Positions 1-7,200 of a stretch of DNA of 8,280 nucleotides are shown here, piece after piece (the first letter of the stretch is position 1; each line of letters starts with the position of its first letter). Source of the DNA: an uncultured Subdoligranulum sp. (GTDB lineage: Bacteria > Bacillota_A > Clostridia > Oscillospirales > Ruminococcaceae); contig NZ_CALADU010000143.1 in the NCBI RefSeq assembly GCF_937890665.1, positions 1 through 8,280 of the forward strand. The letters run 5' to 3'. A program made the translations under genes and the position numbers. The notes below the pieces were generated by a model. The model did not search any database, was not told the DNA's origin, and worked only from the letters and a program-made list of their open reading frames with translations.

Positions 1-224
1 GGCCCCGGATCCCCCATGTGGTTGTGGGTATCGATCACGCCCGCCATAACGATCCGTCCGGCGGCGTCGATGACCTTCACATCTTTCCCCAGTTCGCACC
101 CGCCATGAAACAGGGCGCTTATGCGGCCGTTCTCTAACAAAAGATTGATGTTGGCGATTCCGTCCGGCAGGACGACTTGACCGTTCACGATGGCGGTCTT
201 GCCATTTTGACCAAAAGTGTTCAC
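1..224 (-). CDS. Cyclic amidohydrolase (dihydroorotase/hydantoinase-like), N-terminal part
   Basis: The first 74 codons are visible; the gene runs off the left edge of the window. The start is a GTG at 224, chosen because a GGAGG lies 8 nt upstream (237-233) and the reading frame matches the family from its first strand. Residues 10-60 form the small N-terminal beta-sandwich typical of the amidohydrolase superfamily (IVNGQVVLPDG ... LLLENGRISAL ... VIDAAGRIVMAG). They lead into the metal-binding strand GVIDTHNHMGDPG at 62-74, with the HxH pair at His67 and His69. In dihydroorotase, allantoinase and hydantoinase this pair binds the catalytic metal, and members hydrolyse cyclic amide bonds. The substrate cannot be told from the N-terminus alone. 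The gene has its own promoter (264-292) downstream of the DeoR gene's terminator, so it is probably transcribed separately. Superfamily assignment is firm; the specific enzyme is unknown. Confidence 0.75.
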   Translation of the reverse strand, partial: MNTFGQNGKTAIVNGQVVLPDGIANINLLLENGRISALFHGGCELGKDVKVIDAAGRIVMAGVIDTHNHMGDPG

Positions 225-263
225 GAATAGCGCCTCCGTTTTGGTTTGTTTTATCGTAACCCT

Positions 264-292
264 ATCTTAGCATCCACAAAAAAAGCCGTCAA
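264..292 (-). promoter_or_regulatory. Promoter of the amidohydrolase gene, overlapping a terminator
   Basis: On the minus strand there is a -35 TTGACG (292-287), a 17-nt spacer and a -10 TAAGAT (269-264) preceded by TG one base away (extended -10). Transcription would begin near 257, giving a leader of about 33 nt before the GTG at 224. The -35 hexamer is part of the 3' arm of the DeoR terminator stem, and the spacer contains its T-tract. The sequence match is strong; activity is inferred. Confidence 0.7.
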
Positions 293-311
293 TTTGCGAA
301 ATTGACGGCTT
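278..311 (-). terminator. Rho-independent terminator of the DeoR gene
   Basis: This is a perfect 13-bp inverted repeat (283-295 with 299-311) around a 3-nt loop. On the minus strand it is followed directly by a run of seven T (284-278, partly within the stem end). It sits about 87 nt after the DeoR stop codon. On the plus strand there is no comparable T-tract, so it appears to act only on minus-strand transcripts. Confidence 0.9.
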
Positions 312-397
312 CTTGCGAGTTTCTATTTGATTTTCCACACAAAATTTGGAGAAAATTCTTCCTTTCCAACCCAATTCCACAACATTCCAGAGGGTTT

Positions 398-1171
398 TTA
401 CTCGATTTTTTCGGCGGGGACGACCTTGACGCCGATGCCTTCCCACCGTTCGATCTCCTTTGCCGGGATGGTCCAGTCGGTGATGATATAGTCCAGCTCC
501 TCGGCGGGGCAGATGCGGTGGAAGGCCAGTTCGGAGAATTTGACGTATTCACACAGGACGATCTTGGTACGGCCGATGTCCAGCATCTTGCGGATGATGG
601 CGGCCTCCTCGGGGTTGAATTCTGTAATGCCCCCGTCGAGGGAAACACCGTCGATGGATACACAGACCTTATCCACTTTAAAGGCGTCCAGACAGTCCAG
701 ACACATGCTGCCCACCAAACTTTGGTTGTGGCTGCGCAGATACCCGGACGCTACATAGACGTGGTTGGTCTCGTTGCGGTTCAGGATCAGTGCGATTTCC
801 GGCGAATTGGTGACGATGGTCAGATTGTTCCGTTCTTTGGTCAGGCAGCGGGCAAACTCCAGCGTGGCGGTGCCGTTGTTTAAGGCTAGGGCGTCCCCGT
901 CCTGAATATACTGCACGGCCTGCTGGGCAATGGCACGCTTTTCAATTTGGTTGCTCTGCATGCGCTGGGCATATTCCATCTCCTGTGCACGGGCGCTGCA
1001 ATACATGGCACCGCCCCGCACCCGTTTGACCAGCGCGGTCTTCTCCAATTCCAGCAGATCGCGCCGGATCGTTTCCGGTGAAACCTCGTACAGTTCCGAA
1101 AGCTGTTCCAAACGCAAGAACTTTACTTCCGACAGACGCCGCAGGATATCTTGTTGTCGCTGTTGATGCAT
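398..1171 (-). CDS. DeoR-family transcriptional regulator
   Basis: This encodes a 257-residue DNA-binding repressor of sugar metabolism. An N-terminal DeoR winged helix-turn-helix occupies about residues 5-57 and has the family signature VSPETIRRDLLELE (30-43) and the wing RVRGGAMY (50-57). The C-terminal DeoRC sensor domain (about 77-235), related to ribose-5-phosphate isomerase, has the phosphosugar-loop region LNNGTATLE (97-105), followed by VTNSPEIA and CEYVKFS (207-213). These replace the more usual DSGTT and DHSK, so the effector pocket is somewhat divergent. The start at 1171 is preferred over an in-frame start at 1210: an AGGAGGG lies 5 nt upstream of 1171, and the family homology begins there. 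The length is normal for the family (about 250-260). It has its own strong promoter and a long leader, and lies downstream of the kinase/aldolase operon in the same orientation. It probably controls that operon, itself or the amidohydrolase gene, with a phosphorylated sugar intermediate as the likely effector. By eye its GC content is lower than that of the operon genes. Confidence 0.92.
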   Translation of the reverse strand: MHQQRQQDILRRLSEVKFLRLEQLSELYEVSPETIRRDLLELEKTALVKRVRGGAMYCSARAQEMEYAQRMQSNQIEKRAIAQQAVQYIQDGDALALNNGTATLEFARCLTKERNNLTIVTNSPEIALILNRNETNHVYVASGYLRSHNQSLVGSMCLDCLDAFKVDKVCVSIDGVSLDGGITEFNPEEAAIIRKMLDIGRTKIVLCEYVKFSELAFHRICPAEELDYIITDWTIPAKEIERWEGIGVKVVPAEKIE

Positions 1172-1353
1172 GAAATCCCTCCTGCTGGAATTTTGTCCGG
1201 TTTTCCACAACTTTTACAACAGGAAACGCCAACTTCCCCCATAAAAAAGTGAAGAAAAGAAAGCGATGTGGAAAAGAAACAAAAAAAATAAACCGCTCGC
1301 TTAATTTAATAAAGTGGCCCGGACAGGCAAAATGCATAAATCAATATAGCAAC
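1172..1353 (-). other. Long leader of the DeoR gene
   Basis: This stretch lies between the predicted transcription start and the DeoR start codon. It is AT-rich and strongly pyrimidine-biased on the transcribed strand, with T runs of 6-8 at 1240-1300. It contains one short open frame beginning at 1337 that overlaps the DeoR gene in another frame but has no ribosome binding site. I see no recognisable riboswitch or strong hairpin apart from the ribosome binding site AGGAGGG at about 1183-1177. Its length suggests possible post-transcriptional control, but nothing specific is supported. Confidence 0.4.
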
Positions 1354-1382
1354 ATTATAGCATATTTTACAAAAATGTTCAA
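1354..1382 (-). promoter_or_regulatory. Strong promoter for the DeoR-family gene
   Basis: On the minus strand there is a -35 TTGAAC (1382-1377), an exact 17-nt spacer and a perfect -10 TATAAT (1359-1354) with the extended -10 TG at the correct position. Transcription would start near 1347, leaving an unusually long, U-rich leader of about 175 nt before the start codon at 1171. A 6-bp inverted repeat AACATT/AATGTT (1351-1356 and 1374-1379) brackets the core promoter and could be an operator for autoregulation. That role is inference. Confidence 0.8.
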
Positions 1383-1418
1383 GATTTGTCTATTTTCTCG
1401 GGAAAAATGGCGATGCTA

Positions 1419-1437
1419 TGCAGGGCGAGCGCCTGCA
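1419..1437. repeat. GC-rich dyad upstream of the DeoR promoter
   Basis: A 6-bp inverted repeat TGCAGG/CCTGCA is separated by 7 nt and centred at 1428, about 45 nt upstream of the -35 box. It is a GC-rich island in an otherwise AT-rich spacer, which makes it a candidate binding site for a dimeric regulator. The protein that would bind is not identifiable. Confidence 0.35.
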
Positions 1438-1461
1438 ACCATGGGAACGGGTGGAAAGCGG

Positions 1462-1479
1462 ATTTTGTATATTTTGTAC
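1462..1479. repeat. Tandem 9-bp direct repeat
   Basis: ATTTTGTAT (1462-1470) is followed immediately by ATTTTGTAC (1471-1479), then by the weaker copy TTTTTGACC (1480-1488). DeoR-family proteins in Gram-positive bacteria often bind short A/T-rich direct repeats, so this may be an operator. It lies about 80 nt upstream of the DeoR gene's -35 box. In AT-rich DNA such repeats can also arise by chance. Confidence 0.3.
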
Positions 1480-1553
1480 TTTTTGACCCTATCTTTTTGA
1501 AACAAAGAGGAGAAAAGGGGACTTTTATAAGGAAAGGTATCCCCAGTATGTGC

Positions 1554-1577
1554 AAAAAATTACCCCGCTATACGGGG
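1554..1577 (-). terminator. Possible weak second terminator
   Basis: A short 5-bp GC stem (CCCCG/CGGGG, 1563-1567 with 1573-1577) is followed on the minus strand by TAA and six T (1559-1554). It lies about 50 nt beyond the main operon terminator and could catch read-through. The stem is short, so this is a weak call. Confidence 0.35.
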
Positions 1578-1616
1578 GACGCCGCAAACGCTGTGCCGCG
1601 GCGACAGGGGGGGACG

Positions 1617-1661
1617 AAATACAACACAGAAGGGCGCTCCGCTTGGGAGCGCCCTTCTGTG
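1617..1661 (-). terminator. Rho-independent terminator of the kinase/aldolase operon
   Basis: A perfect 16-bp inverted repeat (1625-1640 with 1646-1661) surrounds a 5-nt loop and begins about 31 nt after the aldolase stop codon. On the minus strand it is followed by the imperfect T-tract TTGTATTT (1624-1617). It marks the 3' end of the unit that begins upstream of the creatininase-like gene. Confidence 0.85.
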
Positions 1662-1692
1662 ATTAGGGGAGGAAGGAACGGTTGTGTCAGGT

Positions 1693-2340
1693 TCAGTTGG
1701 CCGACGGGCGGCAGGCCGCTACGCTGCGGACCAGTTCCTGTACCGCGCGGGTGCAGGCGTCCCAGTCGCAGGCGGCCAAGGCAGCCTTGGGGACCAGTGC
1801 GCTGGCCAGTCCCACGGCCAGATAGCCGGCCCGCAGGAAGTCCGCGGCGTTGGCGGCACTCACGCCGCCGATGGCCATATACCGGGTCTGGTCGTAGGGG
1901 CCTTGCAGGCTTTTCACATAGCTCATCGGCAGGTCCCCGGCGGGGAAGAGCTTCAGGGTGGAAAAGCCGTGGTCCAGACAATGCTGCACGTCGGTGGGGG
2001 TCATGACGCCGGGCAGCAGCGGGATGTCGTGCTGCTGGCAGTAGGCCAGCACCGACTCCGGCGCGCTGGGGGTCAGCAGAAAGCCGGCCCCGGCATCCAT
2101 GGCCATCTGGGCCAGTTCCGGCGTCACGGCGGTACCGGCGCCCAGCAGGATGTCCTGCCCAAAGGCGGCCCGCAGCAGGCGAATCTGGTCAAAAGCCCCG
2201 GGGGAGTTCAGCGCCACCTCAAAAAAGCGGACGCCGCCGTTCATCACCGCCCGGGCATAGGCCACGGCGTGGTCGTTGGGCACATTGCGGAAGATGGCCA
2301 AAATGGGATTTTGTTCTACCATGGCACGCATATCAGCCAT
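1693..2340 (-). CDS. eda: KDPG-type aldolase (2-dehydro-3-deoxy-phosphogluconate/-galactonate aldolase)
   Basis: This is a 215-residue class I aldolase of the KDPG/KHG family. It cleaves a 2-keto-3-deoxy-6-phospho sugar acid to pyruvate and glyceraldehyde-3-phosphate in the cytoplasm. Visible family features are FFEVALNSP with Glu41 (39-47), the glycine loop LGAGT (66-70), TPS (90-92), PGVMTP (110-115), the Schiff-base lysine Lys130 in LKLFPAG (129-135) and the phosphate-binding IGGVS (157-161). Length is typical. The start is the ATG at 2340, because the SD AGAGGTGA ends 5 nt before it and includes an in-frame GTG (2349) that would otherwise extend the protein by three residues. The motif LNSP after the catalytic Glu is what E. 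coli DgoA (KDPGal aldolase) has, whereas Eda has LRT, so the galacto epimer may be the substrate. The gene lies 24 nt after the KDG kinase gene, which supplies the substrate. Confidence 0.9.
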   Translation of the reverse strand: MADMRAMVEQNPILAIFRNVPNDHAVAYARAVMNGGVRFFEVALNSPGAFDQIRLLRAAFGQDILLGAGTAVTPELAQMAMDAGAGFLLTPSAPESVLAYCQQHDIPLLPGVMTPTDVQHCLDHGFSTLKLFPAGDLPMSYVKSLQGPYDQTRYMAIGGVSAANAADFLRAGYLAVGLASALVPKAALAACDWDACTRAVQELVRSVAACRPSAN

Positions 2341-2364
2341 GATGATCACCTCTCTATACTTCTC

Positions 2365-3312
2365 TCAGCGGTAGATCTCGGCTTGCCCGGACAGGGCTGC
2401 CTCCATCTGTTCCCGGGTGGGGGTGCCTTCAATGTCACCGGGGGTCTCGGTAGCCATGGCCCCGGCGATGGCGCCCATCCGGCCGCAGGTTTCGGGGGAC
2501 AGGCCTTGCAGCCACCCCGCCAAGAACCCGGCGTTGAAGGCGTCGCCTGCGCCCACCGGCTCCACACAATGGCAGGGCCAAGGCGGCAGGGACAGGGCCG
2601 GCTGCCCCGGCACCGCCACGGTGCAGCCCCGGGCGCCGTCCTTCAGGGCGATGATCTGCACCCCTTGGGCAAAGGCGGTATCGCCCAGCACCGCAATGTC
2701 GTCGGTGCCGAACAGTGCCTCGGCCTCCTCCCGTCCCAGCAGCAGCACGGTGCTTTGCAGGGCCAGTTGCCGCAGCAGCGGCGTGTGGTCGGTGCCATGC
2801 CAGAGCTTGCGGCGGATGTTGGGGTCAAAGCTCAGGGGAATGCCTTGGACGCGGGCCATCTGGGCCGCAGCCAGCACCGCGTCCCGGCAGCTTTCGCTGA
2901 GCACCGGTGTGATGCCGGTGAGGTGCAGCAGGCCCACCCCCTCGAACAGGTCGGGGGTGATGTCCTCCGGGGCCAGAAAACTGGCGGCGCTGCCCGCCCG
3001 GTAGTAGGTGACCCGGGTCTCCCCGGCGCCGATCTGTTTGAACATCAGACCGGTGGGGTGTTCCGCGTCAAACACCACAGAGCGGCAGTCCACCCCTTCG
3101 CCCCGGATGCGGTTGCACACAAAGGCGCCAAATTCGTCCCGGCCCAACCGGCTGAACCACCGGCTGGGAATGCCCAGCTTGGCGGCGTTGATGGCCAGAT
3201 TGCTCTCCGCCCCGGCCAGCGTCATCCGGTAGCCGGTGACGTAGCGCAGCGGGCCGGAGGCTTCCGGCATAAAGCAGGCCAGCGTTTCCCCAAGGGTAAG
3301 CAGTGTTTTCAC
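2365..3312 (-). CDS. kdgK: 2-keto-3-deoxygluconate (KDG) kinase, PfkB family
   Basis: This 315-residue sugar kinase of the PfkB/ribokinase family is predicted to phosphorylate KDG (or its galacto epimer) on O6 with ATP. Features include the substrate loop GAESN (34-38), YYR at 103-105, DPNIRRKLW (163-171, a hallmark of KDG kinases), LKDGARG (223-229) and the PfkB signature PVGAGDAF (252-259) with catalytic Asp257. The start is a GTG at 3312, supported by AAGGAG 6 nt upstream and by the glycine-rich first strand LLTLGE directly after it. It lies 24 nt upstream of the aldolase gene, making a kinase/aldolase pair. The 24-nt gap on its 5' side holds most of an 8-bp hairpin just before its ribosome binding site. 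A PfkB kinase for another ketose acid cannot be excluded, but the DPNxRxKLW and YYRxxSAAS motifs favour KDG. Confidence 0.9.
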   Translation of the reverse strand: MKTLLTLGETLACFMPEASGPLRYVTGYRMTLAGAESNLAINAAKLGIPSRWFSRLGRDEFGAFVCNRIRGEGVDCRSVVFDAEHPTGLMFKQIGAGETRVTYYRAGSAASFLAPEDITPDLFEGVGLLHLTGITPVLSESCRDAVLAAAQMARVQGIPLSFDPNIRRKLWHGTDHTPLLRQLALQSTVLLLGREEAEALFGTDDIAVLGDTAFAQGVQIIALKDGARGCTVAVPGQPALSLPPWPCHCVEPVGAGDAFNAGFLAGWLQGLSPETCGRMGAIAGAMATETPGDIEGTPTREQMEAALSGQAEIYR

Positions 3313-3326
3313 CGATTTCTCCTTTC

Positions 3327-3347
3327 CCGGGTGCGCTCAGCACCCGG
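3327..3347 (-). promoter_or_regulatory. Intergenic hairpin before the KDG kinase gene
   Basis: A perfect 8-bp inverted repeat (CCGGGTGC 3327-3334 with GCACCCGG 3340-3347) has a 5-nt loop that contains the stop codon of the preceding mutarotase-like gene. On the transcript it ends 2 nt before the AAGGAG ribosome binding site of the kinase (3324-3319). No T-tract follows, so it is not a terminator. It may stabilise an mRNA end or tune kinase translation; the role is inference. Confidence 0.5.
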
Positions 3348-4260
3348 TCAGTTCGATCTCCAGCGGGAAGTCCCAACTGGCACCGGCCTTCAGCACCGGG
3401 CAGGCGCCCCGGCTTAGGGCCAGCGGGATGTTGTCGTAGTAGCCGTTGGCAGGTTCCAAGGCACAGTTCACGTCGCCCCGGTAGCCCCCGGCGGTGGCCC
3501 AAAAGCCCAGATAAGGCAGGGCTTTGGGGTCATAGCGCAGGGTGGCGGTCACCCCGGCGTGGGGGTAGTGGTAGCGGCACCAACCGGCCTGCACCGGGCC
3601 GTCGGCATAAAATTTCACCATGCCGTCCGGCGGCATCTGCCGCAGGTCCACCGGCCCGTGGGGGCCGTCCGCTACCGGATACTGCCGGCGTTGGGCGGCC
3701 TCTCCCAACAGGGGATTGGCAAAGACGTTTTCCACCGTGGTGACCTCGGGCGGCAGCTCGATGCGCAGGTCCGGTTCCGCCCGGACCAGACAATGGCAGA
3801 CCCACAGGGCGGGAAGATCCCGCGGGGTGGGGTTTTCGATGTGGTAGCGGCAGACCAGCCGGGACCCTTCCAGCGAGAAGCGCTTGGTGTACCGGTAGCC
3901 CAGCAGCGGGCTGGTAAAGGTAAGCACCAGTGCCTCCCCGTCGGGTTGGGCGGTAAAGGCAGCGCTCCACAGTTCCCCGTGGTCGGGGTAGGGCACCGGT
4001 TGGCCGTCCACCGTCACGGTGCAGGCATCCACGGTGGGAAATGCCTCGTCGAAGCCGCAGGCCTCAAAGCGGGAAAAGTCATCCCCGCAGTGGGCCGCAG
4101 CAAAGGTGGGTTTGGGATTTTGAAAGAGCAGTTCAAAGTGGGACGCCCGCAAGACCAGCGAGGCCACTTTGCCGCCGTGGCCGGGCAGAATGACGGCGCG
4201 CAGGGCGTCGTTTTCCAGCGTCCACGCCTCACTACCCATAAATTGGCCCTGTTGCAGCAT
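3337..4260 (-). CDS. Aldose-1-epimerase/mutarotase-like protein
   Basis: This 307-residue protein resembles the galactose mutarotase fold. Features include LPGHGGKVASL (25-35), which matches the aldose-epimerase N-terminal glycine motif, PDHGELW (92-98), a beta-rich middle with LPALWVCHCLV (149-159, His156), and a C-terminal Glu269 in LEPANGYYDN that sits where mutarotases place their catalytic base. Members interconvert sugar anomers or bind sugars. The exact sugar and the catalytic residues are not certain, and this is clearly not a canonical GalM. The start at 4260 is preferred to an upstream in-frame codon at 4365: AAAGGAGG lies 8 nt upstream, and the longer form would overlap the preceding gene. 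It has no signal peptide and is predicted to be cytoplasmic. It lies between the DUF5107 gene (31-nt gap), whose N-terminal domain is thought to share the same fold, and the KDG kinase gene, so it likely acts on the sugar processed by this operon. Confidence 0.75.
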   Translation of the reverse strand: MLQQGQFMGSEAWTLENDALRAVILPGHGGKVASLVLRASHFELLFQNPKPTFAAAHCGDDFSRFEACGFDEAFPTVDACTVTVDGQPVPYPDHGELWSAAFTAQPDGEALVLTFTSPLLGYRYTKRFSLEGSRLVCRYHIENPTPRDLPALWVCHCLVRAEPDLRIELPPEVTTVENVFANPLLGEAAQRRQYPVADGPHGPVDLRQMPPDGMVKFYADGPVQAGWCRYHYPHAGVTATLRYDPKALPYLGFWATAGGYRGDVNCALEPANGYYDNIPLALSRGACPVLKAGASWDFPLEIELTGC

Positions 4261-4291
4261 GGCACAGGCCTCCTTTTTTATAAGGTAAGGG

Positions 4292-7200
4292 TCAAACGCC
4301 CCGGCTGTGCAGCAGAATGCCCACATGGTTGGGGTCCAGCTCATGGGCTTGGGCAAAGCAGGCACGGGCTTCGTCGGTGCGGCCCCGGCCCATCAGACCC
4401 AGTCCCCGCATGAACAGGCAGTGTACCCGGTTGCGGATGTCCAGATCTTCCTCAAAGATCTGCAGGTCGGGCAGCGATACCGCGAAGTAGTCGATCTTCA
4501 CATGGTCGGTCAGGTGCTGCTCGGCGTAGTCGATGAGCTTGTTGAACCGGCTGCGGGCGCCGTCCTCGTCGCCTAGAGCGCGGTGGGCCAAGCCTTGGTA
4601 GTAGATCATCTCGGGCGGCTGGTCGTTGTAGTACATCATGCCGGCGGGTTCGGACAGACCCACACTTGCCTTGCGCAGGCAGGCTTCGGTCTCCTCCTCG
4701 TGGCCCAAGGCACGCTCGGCCAGACCCAGATAGTAGTAGATGTCATTCTCCTGCGCACCGGCCAGCTTGCCTTCGCCCAGATTGTGGGGGTAGACGGTGG
4801 CCTGCCGCAGCAGGTCGGCAGCCTTGGCGGCGTCGCCGCTGTCCAGCGCCTGCCGGGCCATCTCGGTCAAGGCCAGCCGGTACTGGGCCGGGACCTTGCC
4901 TTCGCCGCCTTCCCACGGGTGGAAGTGGCGGCCCATCAGCATCTGGTAGGCTTCCTTGTAGCGGCCCAAGGCGTTGTGCAGCGTGATGTACTCCAGATAC
5001 AGGTCATCCCGCTTTTGCACCACGGGCAGGTATTTCTCCAGCAGGGGCAGCCGGGTAGCGGCGTCCATGCCCAGCTTCTTGCGCAGTTGGTCCAGTTCCA
5101 TCAGCACCCGGGCGTCGGTTTCATCCAGCGCAAAGGCCTGTTCCATCTCGGTCAGGGCATCCTGCGGACGGTTGTACTTGTTGAAGTAGGCCAGCGCCAA
5201 GTTGCGGTGGGCGGTGGGGAAGGTGGGATCCAGATCCCGGCTGCGTTCCCAGCAGGCCACGGCGTCGTCGTACTGACGCTTGTCGTACCACAGGTCGCCC
5301 AGATAGTAGAAGCCCTTGGCGTCGGTGGGGTTCTTTTCCACCGCTTCCTGCAAGACCAGCAGATCCTCCAACCGATGGGGGAAGCAGTAGTCGCTGGGGG
5401 CGACGGCCGCCTGTGCCCGCTGGGCGGCGGCATCCTCGCCCTGGTCCAGACGATCCAAGAAGGAGGCCAGATGGTAGTGCAGCAGCGGATAAGTCCCGCC
5501 ACGGCGCAGGCTGTCCTGCAGGATGGCGGCGGCTTCCTCGTACAGACCGGCCCCGGCGTATTCCAGCGCCAGTTCCAGCGCCCAGTTGGCGTTGGTGGCC
5601 AGATCGGCCAGCACGGCCTCCCGGCTCTGTCCGCCCAGCTCCCACCGGGCGGCGTAGTCCATGGGGTCGATGGTCAGGCTCTGGCGGGCAAAGTCCGCGG
5701 CTTCCTGCGTGCGGCCCAGATGGCGCAGAATGGCGGTTTTCAGGCTGCGGGCTTCCATGTTGTGGCAGCCCTGTACCAAGCTGCGCTCCACATGGGCCAG
5801 CGCCAGCTCCCAGTCGCCCTCGGCGGCTTTCAGGCAGGCCATGGCGTAGAAGGCAGGTCCCTGCCATGCGCCGCTCCAGGTCGCTTTGTAGAACGCGTCG
5901 TAGGCGTCGTCGTTCTTGCCCTGCAATTTCAGGCAGAGGCCCAAGTTGTAGTAGGGCTCGCTGTCGTAGGGGTTGGGGTTGGAACGGGTGTATTTGGCGA
6001 TGGCGGCCCGGAAATAGGTCTCGGCCTCGGTCAGACGGCCCCGGCGCATGAGCAGCAAGCCGTAGGCGTTGTTGATGCGGGCGTCGGTGGGGTCGCGCTT
6101 CAGGCCCTCGCGGTAGTAGTCCTCGGCCAGATAGGTGGCGTGGCGGTACTGCTCGATGTGCTGGCCATAGAGGAAGAGGTCCTCGTTGGTGGGCACCTTA
6201 TCGGGATCGGGTACGGCCTTGGCGGGGTCGGGGGTCTTTTCGATCTTCTCGGCCTCGGGGGTGTAGTGGAGCAGCTCCTTGCCCGTGGCGTTGTAGACCC
6301 GCAGGGTCAGGGCGGTGGCATCGGTTCCGGCCTTCTCCACCCGGGTGGTCAGGGTCTGCACGGGGGACAGGTCCAGCGTCTGCTCCCACAGGGGATGGCC
6401 GTCCCGTTCCAGTACGACCCTGGCGCCGGGCAGATCGCCGGTGGCGTAGACCGCCAGATCGGCGGTGTCGCCGTCCAGATCCAGCCGCAGGGCCACGTCG
6501 GTGCTGGCGCAGCGGATCATGCCAACATCCTTGTAGGGCATGAAATACTGGGTAAAGGTCTTTTCCTCGTAGGGGGCCAGCCAAGTAAAGTCGGGCTGGT
6601 TGTCGGTAAAGCAGCCGGTCATCAGCTCCACGTAGGGACCATCCGAGTCGGTCAGGTTGCGGTCCCAGGCCTGGCCGAAGTCGCCGCAGCCCCAGGTCCA
6701 CTGTTTCTTGCCGGGGGCGACGTGGTGGTCAGCCACATGCAGGATACCGGCCTGTTTGCCGTGGTCGTAACCGCCCACGAAGTCGTAGTCCGAATGGTAA
6801 GCCATGTAGGAGGTGGGCACCGGGATGTTCTTATAGCGGGAAATATCCACGCCGGCGGAGTAGTCCTGCTTGTAGTAGACGCCGGTGGCGATGGGGAAGC
6901 GGGAAACGTCCCGCTTGCCGTGGTCCATAACGGCGTGGACATCCGGCGGGAAGACCGACTGGGTGTCCTGATTTACCGGCACGGCGGGGTTGGCCCACCA
7001 CAGGAAGGTCTGGGGCATGGGAGTACGGTTGTACAGTTGGGCGTCGATGCGGATGTAGGCTTTATCGGGGTAGATGGTAAAGCTGGCCATGCCCTTGGTG
7101 CGGAACATGTTTTCGATCTCGCTGACGACGACGGTGCAGCTTCCGTCGGGGTTTTCCCGGATGGTACTGTCCACCGGGTCAAAGGTGCTGGGACGGTGGT

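Noticed and set aside
302..883. Plus-strand open frame opposite the DeoR-family gene
   Set aside because: It is antisense to a clear DeoR regulator and begins inside the terminator stem with no ribosome binding site.
942..1337. Minus-strand frame of 131 codons starting within the DeoR leader
   Set aside because: It overlaps the DeoR gene in a different frame, lacks a ribosome binding site, and its first part is Phe-rich simply because the leader is T-rich.
1550..2006. Plus-strand frame starting with ATG near 1548 after a purine-rich AGGAAAGG
   Set aside because: The possible ribosome binding site is fortuitous; the frame runs through the operon terminator and into the aldolase antisense strand, with an Arg/Pro/Gly-rich translation and no domain.
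1684..3417. A 577-codon plus-strand open frame opposite the aldolase and kinase genes
   Set aside because: It is a GC-driven shadow with His/Gly/Gln-rich low-complexity translation and no family resemblance; the minus-strand genes carry catalytic motifs.
4261..4365. A longer start for the mutarotase-like gene at 4365
   Set aside because: It would overlap the DUF5107 gene's 3' end and has no homology in the extra 35 residues, whereas AAAGGAGG directly precedes the ATG at 4260.
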